Source: Lachnospiraceae bacterium (GTDB lineage Bacteria > Bacillota > Clostridia > Lachnospirales > Lachnospiraceae). From it: 64,000 nt of DNA. The stretch covers positions 1 through 64,000 of the forward strand of contig QXWW01000015.1 in the NCBI GenBank assembly GCA_009911185.1, in the 5' to 3' direction. Positions 10,237 through 18,790 of this stretch are shown here, one piece after another (position 1 is the stretch's first letter; each line of letters begins with the position of its first letter). Position numbers and translations under genes: made by a program. A model generated the notes under the pieces. The model saw only the letters and a program-made list of their open reading frames with translations, searched no databases and had not been told where the DNA came from.

Positions 10237-10252
10237 AATTCAATGCTACAAT
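10224..10252 (+). promoter_or_regulatory. candidate promoter of the small zinc-ribbon gene
   Basis: TTGCCC (10224-10229) and TACAAT (10247-10252) with a 17-base spacer. The -35 overlaps the terminator stem, so it is tentative. Confidence 0.4.
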
Positions 10253-10293
10253 AGAGAAATCAAATATACAGAGTTGGATGTGAGAAGAGACAT

Positions 10294-10500
10294 ATGATGA
10301 AAGTATTTATATGCCCTAAATGTGGAAGTATTACGACAGTATCCAGGCGAAAGGAAGTGTTTTGCCACAAATGCGGAGGGACCCGGATGATTCCTTCCAA
10401 GCTGACCTTTGCGAAATATACCCAGATGGATGAACAGCAGCGGAAAGATTATTCCAAAAGCTGGCTTTACATAAGGAATCATACGACTGGCGAATCTTAA
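10294..10500 (+). CDS. small zinc-ribbon protein
   Basis: A 68-residue protein with two CxxC knuckles, CPKCG (about residues 8-12) and CHKCG (about 27-31), which should bind one zinc ion. The C-terminal half is charged and aromatic (YTQMDEQQRKDY). There is no signal peptide or membrane segment. It stands alone between a terminator and the sugar transferase promoter region. I do not recognise a specific function; small zinc ribbons of this type often bind nucleic acid or partner proteins. A second ATG three bases later is an equally good start. Confidence 0.7.
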   Translation: MMKVFICPKCGSITTVSRRKEVFCHKCGGTRMIPSKLTFAKYTQMDEQQRKDYSKSWLYIRNHTTGES

Positions 10501-10515
10501 TTACAGATTTCGGTT

Positions 10516-10570
10516 ACAATATTAAGGAAATTTACAGGAGACTTTGCCGTTCCTGGACAATATTAAGGAA
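10516..10570 (+). promoter_or_regulatory. paired 14-bp direct repeats before the sugar transferase
   Basis: ACAATATTAAGGAA occurs exactly twice, at 10516-10529 and 10557-10570, 41 bases apart (about four helical turns). The second copy continues into CTTTAATAAAATT, a string also found at the very start of this window (1-13) upstream of the first LCP gene. This looks like a regulator-binding arrangement shared by envelope genes. Confidence 0.45.
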
Positions 10571-10691
10571 TCTTTAATAAAATTCCGTAGTTTCCATGAA
10601 ACGTTTATTGTATGATAAGATGTCATCATTGTAAAGTGGATGGCATTTCGCCATGATTGTACTCTAATTACGAACTTTCGGGGAAGAAATT

Positions 10692-12107
10692 ATGTATAAA
10701 AAACAGAAAAAGAGCTGGGTAAAGCACCTGGATTTTCTGATTGCAGATGTGTTTTGCCTGGAAATTACATTTTACCTGTCCTGTCTGATCAGACTGGGAA
10801 GTTTTTACGATGTATCGGGAATCAGTGAGTATTATAACCGTCTGGCAATTGTGCTGTTTTTGACGGATATCTGTATTGTGTTTCTTTCAGAAGCTTATAC
10901 CGGGATTTTACGGCGGAACCGCCTTCAGGAGCTGAAGGCTGTCATTATACACTGCAGTACGGTATTCGCTACGATTACGGTGTATGTTTGGGCAACCAAG
11001 CAGGCGGAGATTTATTCCCGTCAGGTTATTCTTGTCTTCTGGGGCGCTTCGATTGTGGTAGAATATTTTACCAGATGCCTGTGGAAGATTTATATCCGTC
11101 AGAGGATGATACGTGGAAAACGTTTTACCAAGCTTTTAATCGTGACGGAGGATCGTTATGCCAGAGAATGCGTCTCTGATTTTTTAAATAACAGATATAA
11201 AGAATTTGAGGTTAGCGGTGTGGTGATTGTGGACAAGGACCGCACAGGGGAGGAAATCTGCGGGGCTCCGGTTGTGGCCTCTGCGGATGGATTCCTGGAA
11301 TATGTCCGCTGCAGCGTGGTAGATGAAGTGTTTATTAACGGCAATACCAGAGAGAGCAGCGAGGCTTTAGCCAATGAGCTGCTGGAACTGGGCCTGACAG
11401 TGCATTTTAATCTGGTGCGGGAATCACGGCTGATGCCGAATAAACTGATTGAGCAGTGCGGGAAATATCTGGTTCTTACCACCAGCATGAAAATAGCGAC
11501 CAACCGGCAGATATTTTTTAAACGCAGTATGGATATTCTCGGAAGCCTGCTGGGGCTTCTGCTTACAGGAATTGCCTGGCTGGTGTTTGCCCCGCTGATT
11601 AAGCGGCAGTCTCCGGGACCTGTGTTTTACTCTCAGACGAGAATCGGCAAAAATGGAAGGCGTTTTAAATTCTATAAGTTCCGCACGATGATTGTGGGCG
11701 CGGACAATATGAAGAAAGAATTGATGGAACAAAATGAGATGGAAGGTTTGATGTTCAAGATGGAGGAGGATCCCAGAATCTTTCCGGTCGGTAAATTTAT
11801 GCGCAAATATTCCATTGACGAGCTTCCCCAATTTTGGAATGTGCTCAAAGGCGATATGAGCCTGGTTGGGACAAGACCGCCCACGGAGGATGAATTTGAA
11901 CAATATGAGCTTCATCACAAGGCCAGGCTTGGCATACGTCCCGGTCTGACAGGGATGTGGCAGGTCAGCGGCAGAAGCGATATTAAGAATTTTGAAGAAA
12001 TTGTAGCACTTGACACCCAGTATATTTCCAATTGGTCCCTCTCTATGGACATCCGGATTTTGCTGCGGACAGTAGGAGTGGTGCTCACAGGAAAAGGATC
12101 GTCATGA
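10692..12107 (+). CDS. WbaP-type polyprenyl-phosphate sugar-1-phosphate transferase
   Basis: This enzyme starts polysaccharide synthesis by moving a hexose-1-phosphate from a nucleotide sugar to undecaprenyl phosphate. The 471-residue protein has four N-terminal membrane segments (about 12-120), a Rossmann-like middle (about 130-250), one membrane hairpin (about 282-305) and the catalytic bacterial sugar transferase domain (about 275-471). Landmarks are KRSMDI, FYKFRTM, YSIDELPQFWNVLKGDMSLVG and RPGLTGMWQVSGRS. Its stop overlaps the next glycosyltransferase start (ATGA at 12104), so they are translationally coupled. Confidence 0.93.
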   Translation: MYKKQKKSWVKHLDFLIADVFCLEITFYLSCLIRLGSFYDVSGISEYYNRLAIVLFLTDICIVFLSEAYTGILRRNRLQELKAVIIHCSTVFATITVYVWATKQAEIYSRQVILVFWGASIVVEYFTRCLWKIYIRQRMIRGKRFTKLLIVTEDRYARECVSDFLNNRYKEFEVSGVVIVDKDRTGEEICGAPVVASADGFLEYVRCSVVDEVFINGNTRESSEALANELLELGLTVHFNLVRESRLMPNKLIEQCGKYLVLTTSMKIATNRQIFFKRSMDILGSLLGLLLTGIAWLVFAPLIKRQSPGPVFYSQTRIGKNGRRFKFYKFRTMIVGADNMKKELMEQNEMEGLMFKMEEDPRIFPVGKFMRKYSIDELPQFWNVLKGDMSLVGTRPPTEDEFEQYELHHKARLGIRPGLTGMWQVSGRSDIKNFEEIVALDTQYISNWSLSMDIRILLRTVGVVLTGKGSS

Positions 12108-12868
12108 CAGACATTTCAATTACAATTGTAGCTTATAACGATGAACAGGATGTGAGAGATGCGGTAGCTACCATTGAGGAACATACCGCAGCGTCCCTCT
12201 CTAAAAAAATATATATAGTGGACAACAGTACCAAAGAGAATACACTGTCCTCTCTTGAACAGGAATATGAGGATGTGGCTTACGAAAGGCCGGGCAAAAA
12301 TCTTGGTTTTGGAGGCGGCCACAACTATGTTTTAGAAAAGCTGGATTCCAGCTATCATGCCATTGTGAACCCCGATATTCTTTTGAGGGAGGACAGTTTT
12401 TCTGTGCTTGTGGATTTTTTGGAGGAAAGCAAAGCGGGCATGGCTGCGCCACAAATTGTAGATGAAAAGGGCGAGCTGCTGAAGGTGTACCGGCGGGAGC
12501 TGACCGTGTTTGATATGGGGATCCGCATGTTTTTATCCGGGCGTTTTAAGAAACGCCAGTCTTATCATACAATGCAGGAGATGGATTACGAGAAACCATT
12601 TCAGGCGCCGTTTATCCAGGGGAGTTTCCTGGTTATCCGCACAGAATTGTTTCGGAAATTGGGAGGGTTTGATACCCGATATTTTATGTATATGGAAGAT
12701 GCGGATTTGTGTAAACGGGTGAATCTCATCAGTAGTCTGTGGTACTGCCCGAAGACGGCTGTGATTCATAAATGGGAGCGGGGTTCCAGCAAGGACGGCA
12801 GGCTGTTTCGCATACATATAGATTCCATGCTGCGTTATTTTCGAAAGTGGGGGTGGAAATTGTGGTGA
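12104..12868 (+). CDS. family 2 glycosyltransferase, rhamnosyltransferase-like
   Basis: A 254-residue GT2 enzyme. It begins ISITIVAYNDE, has IVDNST, then an NPDI sequence in place of the usual DxD, and MYMEDADLCKRV near the acceptor site, as in WbbL-like rhamnosyltransferases. I chose ATG 12104 because it overlaps the previous stop as ATGA with AAAAGGAT just before it; an upstream in-frame start at 12032 would lie deep inside the sugar transferase gene. It should add a sugar to the lipid-linked intermediate made by its neighbour. Confidence 0.88.
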   Translation: MTDISITIVAYNDEQDVRDAVATIEEHTAASLSKKIYIVDNSTKENTLSSLEQEYEDVAYERPGKNLGFGGGHNYVLEKLDSSYHAIVNPDILLREDSFSVLVDFLEESKAGMAAPQIVDEKGELLKVYRRELTVFDMGIRMFLSGRFKKRQSYHTMQEMDYEKPFQAPFIQGSFLVIRTELFRKLGGFDTRYFMYMEDADLCKRVNLISSLWYCPKTAVIHKWERGSSKDGRLFRIHIDSMLRYFRKWGWKLW

Positions 12869-13617
12869 CTGTGGAGGAACAGATCCGCGTGTCTGTGGCG
12901 ATGGTGACTTATAACGGGGCCGCTTATCTCAGGGAACAGATTGATTCCATTTTAAATCAGTTGGGAGAAAGAGATGAGCTGGTGATTTCAGACGACGGCT
13001 CCTCGGATGACACCCGTTCCATACTGCAGGAATATAAGAAAAGAGATAGGAGAATCTGTCTGCTGCAGGGACCCGGGCAGGGCATTAAGAAGAATGTAGA
13101 GAATGCCCTTGCAAATACCAGAGGGCGTTATATTTTTCTGGCCGATCAGGATGATATCTGGATGCCGGATAAGGTACGGCGGGTTCTGCAGGTATTTGAG
13201 GAACAGCAGGTTTTTGTAGTAGTTCACGACGCAAAGGTGTTTCAGGGGGAAGACAGCGCCCAGATTCTGCTGGATTCGTTTTTTGCATTCCGCGCATCTG
13301 GTGCCGGTATTGTGAAAAATATAATAAAGAACACCTACATCGGCTGCTGTATGGCGTTTCGCAGGGAGCTGTTGAAAATAGTTCTGCCTGTTCCGGGGCG
13401 CATTGAAATGCATGATCAGTGGATTGGCATTCTGGGAGATTATTATGCGGGAAAATCTTATTTTCTGCCGGAGACGCTGATTATGTACCGCAGGCATGGA
13501 GAGAACAATTCCGCTATGGTACATTACGGATTTTGGCGGATGCTGAGAAACCGCGCTGTGTTTGTATATTATTTTGGCAGACAAATTCTGCGTTTGCTGA
13601 GAAAAAGTGGTTGCTAA
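12865..13617 (+). CDS. family 2 glycosyltransferase with DQDD motif
   Basis: About 250 residues of GT2 fold: VSVAMVTYNGA at the N-terminus, VISDDGSSDD, and the metal site LADQDDIW, similar to rhamnan or O-antigen rhamnosyltransferases. The start is uncertain. The GTG at 12865 overlaps the upstream stop as GTGA and has a G-rich AGTGGGGGTGG ahead; the longer frame from 12772 would mostly overlap the previous gene. It ends the short sugar transferase operon; a promoter region for the next LCP gene follows. Confidence 0.85.
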   Translation: MTVEEQIRVSVAMVTYNGAAYLREQIDSILNQLGERDELVISDDGSSDDTRSILQEYKKRDRRICLLQGPGQGIKKNVENALANTRGRYIFLADQDDIWMPDKVRRVLQVFEEQQVFVVVHDAKVFQGEDSAQILLDSFFAFRASGAGIVKNIIKNTYIGCCMAFRRELLKIVLPVPGRIEMHDQWIGILGDYYAGKSYFLPETLIMYRRHGENNSAMVHYGFWRMLRNRAVFVYYFGRQILRLLRKSGC

Positions 13618-13651
13618 ATGGTGGAAAATAATATAATATAAGTCATAAGTG

Positions 13652-13678
13652 TGTAACATTCTGTAAGATAAATGTAAT
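13652..13678 (+). promoter_or_regulatory. triple WalR-like half-sites before the second LCP gene
   Basis: TGTAAC (13652), TGTAAG (13662) and TGTAAT (13673) repeat at 10- and 11-base steps, one helical turn each. The last pair has the WalR N5 spacing but a G in the variable position of the first half. It is a weaker match than the box at 2721. Confidence 0.45.
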
Positions 13679-13705
13679 AAAGTAGAAAATGGGTAAGGTG
13701 TAGGT

Positions 13706-14830
13706 ATGACAAAGAACAATAGTGGTCAGGCCGGAGGCGCTGCGGTGCACAAGTCTGCGAGAGCAAAGAAAAAGAAGAGAAGAGTAATCTTGTTCGCAGC
13801 AGAGCTGCTGGTTTTGGCGGGACTGCTGGTTTGGGTCTTTACAAATGCGAAAATGGACAAGATACAGACCGATGAAGCCTTTGAGTCCGAGGACGTCAAA
13901 AATGAAGAACTTACGGAAGAGACGAAGGACGTGTTGGGAGAGTACACGACGATCGCATTGTTTGGTCTGGATAACCGTGATTCGAACTCTTATAACAGCG
14001 GGAACTCAGATGTGATTATGGTGGCGAGAATTGATAAGGACACCAAGGAAGTCCGTCTGGTATCCATTTATCGCGATACATATTTGAAAATGGCAGATCT
14101 GGATAATACAGACGCTTACAGCAAAGCAAACGCGGCATATGCGGTGGGAGGGCCGAAGCAGGCGGTGCGTATGCTGAATACGAATCTGGATCTCGATATC
14201 CAGGAGTATGTGTCTTTTGATTTTGATGCGGTGGCGGAAGCCGTAGATATTTTGGGCGGTGTGGAAATCCCTGTCACAGAGGAAGAGTGCGTACATTTGA
14301 ACAATTATTGTATTGAGACTTCTGAGGTGACGGGCAAGAGTTACGATCCGCTTCCGGGCGAAGGAACATACAATCTCAACGGCGTACAGGCGGTTTCCTA
14401 CGGCCGGATCCGTTATACGGCCGGAGATGATTTCAAGAGAACGGAACGCCAGCGCCTTGTGGTGAATAAAATGGTAGAGAAAGCGCTTGCATCGGATATT
14501 GGAACGGTAAATAAGCTGATAGACGCGGTATTTCCCAAAATTAAGACCAGTCTTGGCAAGACGGAAATTGCTGCCATGGCGATGGACGCTTTTCATTATA
14601 AGCTTGGAGATACTGCGGGATTCCCGTTTGCGAAGAAGAATAAGGTGGTGGATATCTCCTATCAGAAGGCCGATGCGGACTGCGTGATTCCCGTGAGCCT
14701 TTCTGCAAATGTGAAACAGCTTCATGATTTCTTATATGGGAATACCAGCTATAAGGTGACGGACAGCGTAGAGAGCATCAGCAACGAGATTATGTACCGG
14801 ACCGGAGTGACCGGAGAGAGCAGTGATTAA
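13706..14830 (+). CDS. second LytR-CpsA-Psr family protein
   Basis: The 374-residue paralogue of the protein at 178. It has a basic cytoplasmic tail, one membrane segment (about 28-48) and an LCP domain with IALFGLDNRD, SIYRDTYLK, GGPKQAVRMLN and the Arg-rich GRIRY...KRTERQR block. It should ligate wall glycopolymers to peptidoglycan. The ATG follows AAGGTGTAGG. The gene lies 14 bases before glmS, coupling polymer attachment to amino-sugar supply, and WalR-like half-sites upstream suggest wall-stress control. Confidence 0.93.
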   Translation: MTKNNSGQAGGAAVHKSARAKKKKRRVILFAAELLVLAGLLVWVFTNAKMDKIQTDEAFESEDVKNEELTEETKDVLGEYTTIALFGLDNRDSNSYNSGNSDVIMVARIDKDTKEVRLVSIYRDTYLKMADLDNTDAYSKANAAYAVGGPKQAVRMLNTNLDLDIQEYVSFDFDAVAEAVDILGGVEIPVTEEECVHLNNYCIETSEVTGKSYDPLPGEGTYNLNGVQAVSYGRIRYTAGDDFKRTERQRLVVNKMVEKALASDIGTVNKLIDAVFPKIKTSLGKTEIAAMAMDAFHYKLGDTAGFPFAKKNKVVDISYQKADADCVIPVSLSANVKQLHDFLYGNTSYKVTDSVESISNEIMYRTGVTGESSD

Positions 14831-14844
14831 CAGGAGGATATGAT

Positions 14845-16671
14845 ATGTGTGGAATTGTAGGTTATATAGGAAAGTCACAGGCAGCCCCAATTTTACTGGA
14901 TGGGTTATCAAAGCTGGAATACAGAGGATATGATTCAGCGGGAATCGCCGTATATGATGGGGAGCATATCAGGGTGCAGAAGTCTGTCGGCCGCCTCAAG
15001 GCGCTGAGTGAGCTGACCCATGATGGGGCGACTATGCCCGGAACAGCGGGGATCGGCCACACCCGCTGGGCGACGCACGGCGCTCCCTCTAACGAAAATG
15101 CACATCCTCATTTCAACCGGGACGAGACGATTGCTGTGGTGCATAATGGGATTATTGAAAATTATCTGAAAATGAAAAAGTATCTTGCAGGAAAAGAATA
15201 TCATTTTGCATCGGATACGGATACCGAGGTGGTGGCGCATCTTTTGGACTATTATTATAAGGGAGATCCCATCGAGGCTATTACGAAAGTAATGCACAGG
15301 GTAGAAGGTTCTTATGCGCTGGGGATTATGTTTCGGGAACATCCGGGAATTGTGTATGCTGTGAGGAAAGACAGCCCTCTGATTGTAGGGCACGGCAAAG
15401 ACGGCAATTTAATTGCTTCCGACGTGCCGGCAGTGTTGAAGTATACCCGTAATGTGTATTTTATTCAGAATGAAGAAATTGCAGTATTATCAGAAGACAG
15501 CATTTCTTTTTACAATGTAGACGGGGAAGAAATTCAAAAGGAGTCCTCTGCGATTGACTGGGATATCAACGCTGCGGAAAAAGCCGGTTATGAGCATTTT
15601 ATGTTAAAAGAGATGTATGAGCAGCCTAAGACTGTAAGGGATACGCTCAATCCCAGAATCAGGGACGGCGCGGTAGTGATCGAGGAGCTGGGGATGACAG
15701 ATGAAGAAATCAGCCGGATAGAGAAGATCCATATTGTCGCCTGCGGTTCAGCATATCATACTGGCGTGACGGCAAAGTATGTGTTTGAGGGTATGGCGCG
15801 TATTCCGGTGGAAGCAGATCTGGCGTCAGAGTTCAGATACCGGAATCCTATTCTGCGGGAAAACGATCTGGTAATTATTATCAGCCAGTCCGGTGAGACG
15901 GCTGATTCTCTGGCAGCTCTTCGGGAAGCAAAGAGAAAAGGAGTGCAAACACTGGGGATTGTCAATGTGGTTGGCAGCTCCATTGCCAGAGAGGCTGACA
16001 AGGTCATGTATACCTGGGCAGGTCCGGAGATTGCAGTTGCAACCACCAAAGCGTACAGCGCCCAACTGGTTGCGGAATATCTGCTGGCCGTGAAATTTGC
16101 GCAGGTCCGCGGAGAAATTACCGAGGCGGAGGCAGCGTCTTATCTCAAGGATCTGCAGAAGCTGCCGGAACAGATAGAGATGCTTTTGAGCAATAAAGAA
16201 AGGATTCAGCATTTTGCCAACCGCTATATTTCTGCCAGAGATGTATTTTTTGTGGGCAGGGGTATTGACTATGCAATTTCCATGGAGGGTTCGCTGAAAT
16301 TAAAAGAAATATCCTATATCCACTCTGAGGCTTATGCGGCCGGCGAGTTAAAGCATGGAACCATTTCCCTGATCGAGGAGGGGACGCTGGTTGCGGCCGT
16401 GCTCACCCAGGAGGAGTTGTATAAAAAGACGATCAGCAATATTGTGGAACTGACCAGCCGGGGAGCCTTCGTACTTGCAGTAACCAATACTGGCAATACG
16501 CAGATAGAGAAGGCTGCAGATTATGTAATCTATATTCCCCAGACGAACCGCTGGTTTACCAATTCACTGGCAATCATCCCCTTACAGCTATTTAGTTATT
16601 ATGTATCTGTGGGGAGAGGCTGCGACGTGGATAAACCCCGGAACCTTGCAAAGTCCGTAACCGTAGAGTAG
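14845..16671 (+). CDS. glmS: glutamine--fructose-6-phosphate aminotransferase (isomerizing)
   Basis: It makes glucosamine-6-phosphate from fructose-6-phosphate and glutamine, the first step to UDP-GlcNAc for peptidoglycan and surface polymers. At 608 residues it has the usual family length. The N-terminal glutaminase starts MCGIVGYIG with the nucleophile Cys2. Two SIS sugar-isomerase domains follow (CGSAYHTG, SQSGETADS, ATTKAYSAQ), and it ends NLAKSVTVE as in the family. AGGAGGAT precedes the ATG. The gene is only 14 bases after the LCP stop, so there is no room for a glmS ribozyme leader; control must come from the upstream promoter or elsewhere. Confidence 0.98.
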   Translation: MCGIVGYIGKSQAAPILLDGLSKLEYRGYDSAGIAVYDGEHIRVQKSVGRLKALSELTHDGATMPGTAGIGHTRWATHGAPSNENAHPHFNRDETIAVVHNGIIENYLKMKKYLAGKEYHFASDTDTEVVAHLLDYYYKGDPIEAITKVMHRVEGSYALGIMFREHPGIVYAVRKDSPLIVGHGKDGNLIASDVPAVLKYTRNVYFIQNEEIAVLSEDSISFYNVDGEEIQKESSAIDWDINAAEKAGYEHFMLKEMYEQPKTVRDTLNPRIRDGAVVIEELGMTDEEISRIEKIHIVACGSAYHTGVTAKYVFEGMARIPVEADLASEFRYRNPILRENDLVIIISQSGETADSLAALREAKRKGVQTLGIVNVVGSSIAREADKVMYTWAGPEIAVATTKAYSAQLVAEYLLAVKFAQVRGEITEAEAASYLKDLQKLPEQIEMLLSNKERIQHFANRYISARDVFFVGRGIDYAISMEGSLKLKEISYIHSEAYAAGELKHGTISLIEEGTLVAAVLTQEELYKKTISNIVELTSRGAFVLAVTNTGNTQIEKAADYVIYIPQTNRWFTNSLAIIPLQLFSYYVSVGRGCDVDKPRNLAKSVTVE

Positions 16672-16728
16672 AACGCGGGCTTACAATATAACGGGAACTT
16701 TGCCTGGCATAACAGGTAATTAATATCG

Positions 16729-16835
16729 AAAAAGAGACGGTCGGAAGATGAAGATTACAGACAATATATAGCTGCATTTCCAAAGGAACACAGTATATAT
16801 TGTAGAAATCTGTCATTTCCAGAACGTCTCTTTTT
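16729..16835. repeat. 107-nt nearly fully paired hairpin between glmS and htrA
   Basis: Outer arms AAAAAGAGACG (16729-16739) and CGTCTCTTTTT (16825-16835) are perfect; inner arms ACAATATATA (16761-16770) and TATATATTGT (16794-16803) are perfect; between them GGAAgATGA and AGATT find partners on the other side, and TTCC-AAA-GGAA closes the tip. The end in TTTTT and start in AAAAA allow a bidirectional terminator, but the length is unusual and a small palindromic mobile element is also possible. The remaining bases of 16672-16992 hold no gene that I can see. Confidence 0.7.
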
Positions 16836-16992
16836 GATTGGATTTAAAAACCCATTGAGCGGTCTGCAAAATGCATAGAATGTGGAGAAAAACACTTATT
16901 TTTAAAATATTAGACACAAATTCATCACAAATATTCCGTAAACTGCTATTAGAAACAAAAGAGAGCCACAGAAAAGAAAGGAGCAGTCTGTT

Positions 16993-18684
16993 ATGGATAA
17001 TAAATTTAATGAATATAATAATTTTGAAAATGAGAGGAGCAATATGGAACAGGGAAGGAACAGCGCCGATGCCGCAAGCGGCAGCCAGGAACATACGGAA
17101 TCTGTAAATTCCGGTACAGAGACAAGCAGTACGGGGGCGCCAGGGCCTGTTTATTCCTATAGTTATGTCCATCAGGAGAATACGGAGCGCAATCCCAATT
17201 ATTTTGAGAAAAAAGAAGAAGAAAACGCTGCCAGTCAGAGAACATATACTACGGGAAGTTATGGCAACCCTCAGATGGAGAACCAGGCGTACACAGGAAG
17301 CCAGGCAAATGCAGAGAATCAGGCGTATGCAGAAGCCCGGGGTTACGCAGGCAGCCAGGCTTATACGCAGGAACGCAGCAGCAATGGAGAACAGCCGCGG
17401 CAGAACTTCTATAAAACACCCGAATCTTCTGTGAAAAAGGAGAAGAAGAAACAAAAGGTTTCCGGCATGAAGAAGCAGCATGGATTTGGCATGACAATTG
17501 CCAAATGTGCGGCGGTTGCGGTTGTTTTTGGTCTGGTGTCCAGTACGGTATTTTATGGCACAGGCATTGCTTTTGAACATACGACTGGTAAGAACAGGAC
17601 TGCAGCCGTAACCACGGATCATGATTCATCAGGTTCATCAATAAACAACGGCAGCCTGTCAACGACAAATGTGAGTACGGCGACTACGGTGACAGACGTA
17701 TCGGATATTGTAGAAAACGTTATGCCTTCCATTGTCTCGATTACCAATATGGGACAGATAGAAGCGGATTTCTTTGGCAGGACCTTTCAGCAGGATACGT
17801 CAAGCGCCGGGAGCGGCATTATCATTGGACAGACAGACGAAGAGATCTACGTTGCCACGAACAATCATGTGGTTGCCAATTCCAATCAGCTTACCGTGAA
17901 TTTTATTGACGACCAGCAGGTGACGGCAGAGATCAAGGGTACGGACGCCAGTACCGATTTGGCAGTGCTGTCCGTGAAAGTAAAGGATATCCCCAGTGAT
18001 ACCATGGAGAAGATTAAAGTGGCCACTCTGGGCAAGTCTGATGATATTAGAGTAGGAGAATCTGTAGTTGCAATTGGAAACGCACTTGGCTATGGACAAT
18101 CCGTCACCACAGGGGTCATCAGCGCGCTCAACAGAGAAGTGACCGTACAGGATGAAACTACGGGAGCTTCCATTACCAATAAGCTGCTTCAGACTGACGC
18201 GGCAATCAATCCGGGAAACAGCGGCGGCGCGCTTTTGAATATGAATGGCGAAGTAATTGGCATCAATTCTGTAAAATATTCTGACACGCAGGTGGAAGGT
18301 ATGGGCTATTCCATTCCAATTTCAGCGGCGCAGCCGATTATTGACAGTCTGATTACCAGAGAGCTGGTGGATGAATCCAATTCTTCCTTCCTGGGCGTGG
18401 CCGGACAGGATGTAACTACCGAGCTTTCGAAGAGCTTCGGGATGCCGGAAGGACTTTATATTACCATGGTGACAGAGAACAGCGCGGCAGAGCAGGCAGG
18501 TATTCAGAAAGGCGATGTACTCACAAAATTTGATGACAGGGCCGTCAAATCCCAGGAGGGACTCCAGGATATTATGCAGTATTATGCAGCGGGAACCCAG
18601 GTGGAAGTGACCCTTCAGACGAATGAGAACGGAGAGTGGAAAGAGAAGGTTGTAACAGTAACGCTCGGCAGAAGAAACCAGTAA
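16993..18684 (+). CDS. membrane-anchored HtrA/DegP-like serine protease with PDZ domain
   Basis: The 563-residue protein has a long cytoplasmic N-terminus (1-165) rich in Gln, Ala, Tyr and Asn with GSQA/NQAY-type short repeats, one membrane segment (about 172-195), an extracellular trypsin-like domain and a PDZ domain (about 460-550). The triad is readable: His292 in NNHVV, Asp322 in TDLAV, Ser410 in GNSGGA. It should degrade or refold damaged exported proteins. AAAGGAG ahead of the ATG supports the start; an in-frame ATG at 17044 is less well placed. Confidence 0.95.
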   Translation: MDNKFNEYNNFENERSNMEQGRNSADAASGSQEHTESVNSGTETSSTGAPGPVYSYSYVHQENTERNPNYFEKKEEENAASQRTYTTGSYGNPQMENQAYTGSQANAENQAYAEARGYAGSQAYTQERSSNGEQPRQNFYKTPESSVKKEKKKQKVSGMKKQHGFGMTIAKCAAVAVVFGLVSSTVFYGTGIAFEHTTGKNRTAAVTTDHDSSGSSINNGSLSTTNVSTATTVTDVSDIVENVMPSIVSITNMGQIEADFFGRTFQQDTSSAGSGIIIGQTDEEIYVATNNHVVANSNQLTVNFIDDQQVTAEIKGTDASTDLAVLSVKVKDIPSDTMEKIKVATLGKSDDIRVGESVVAIGNALGYGQSVTTGVISALNREVTVQDETTGASITNKLLQTDAAINPGNSGGALLNMNGEVIGINSVKYSDTQVEGMGYSIPISAAQPIIDSLITRELVDESNSSFLGVAGQDVTTELSKSFGMPEGLYITMVTENSAAEQAGIQKGDVLTKFDDRAVKSQEGLQDIMQYYAAGTQVEVTLQTNENGEWKEKVVTVTLGRRNQ

Positions 18685-18736
18685 ATTTTTCCTTTTAAAA
18701 TTCTGCAAAGTATGATAGGATAAACATAGACTGAGG

Positions 18737-18765
18737 CGCCAATCCGGGAAATGTCTGGATTGGCG
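18737..18765 (+). promoter_or_regulatory. leader hairpin before the carbamate kinase
   Basis: CGCCAATCC (18737-18745) pairs perfectly with GGATTGGCG (18757-18765), 12 bases before the ribosome binding site (CGGAGGG). There is no T run, so it is a leader structure rather than a clear terminator. TATGAT at 18711 may be the -10. Confidence 0.5.
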
Positions 18766-18790
18766 TTCTGTGCATACGGAGGGATTTTTT

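Noticed and set aside
12032-12103. Longer N-terminus for the glycosyltransferase at 12104
   Set aside because: It would overlap the sugar transferase by 76 bases; the ATGA overlap at 12104 and the family N-terminus fit better.
14831-14844. glmS ribozyme before glmS
   Set aside because: Only 14 bases separate the LCP stop from the glmS start, too few for the ribozyme, and no matching sequence is seen after glmS.
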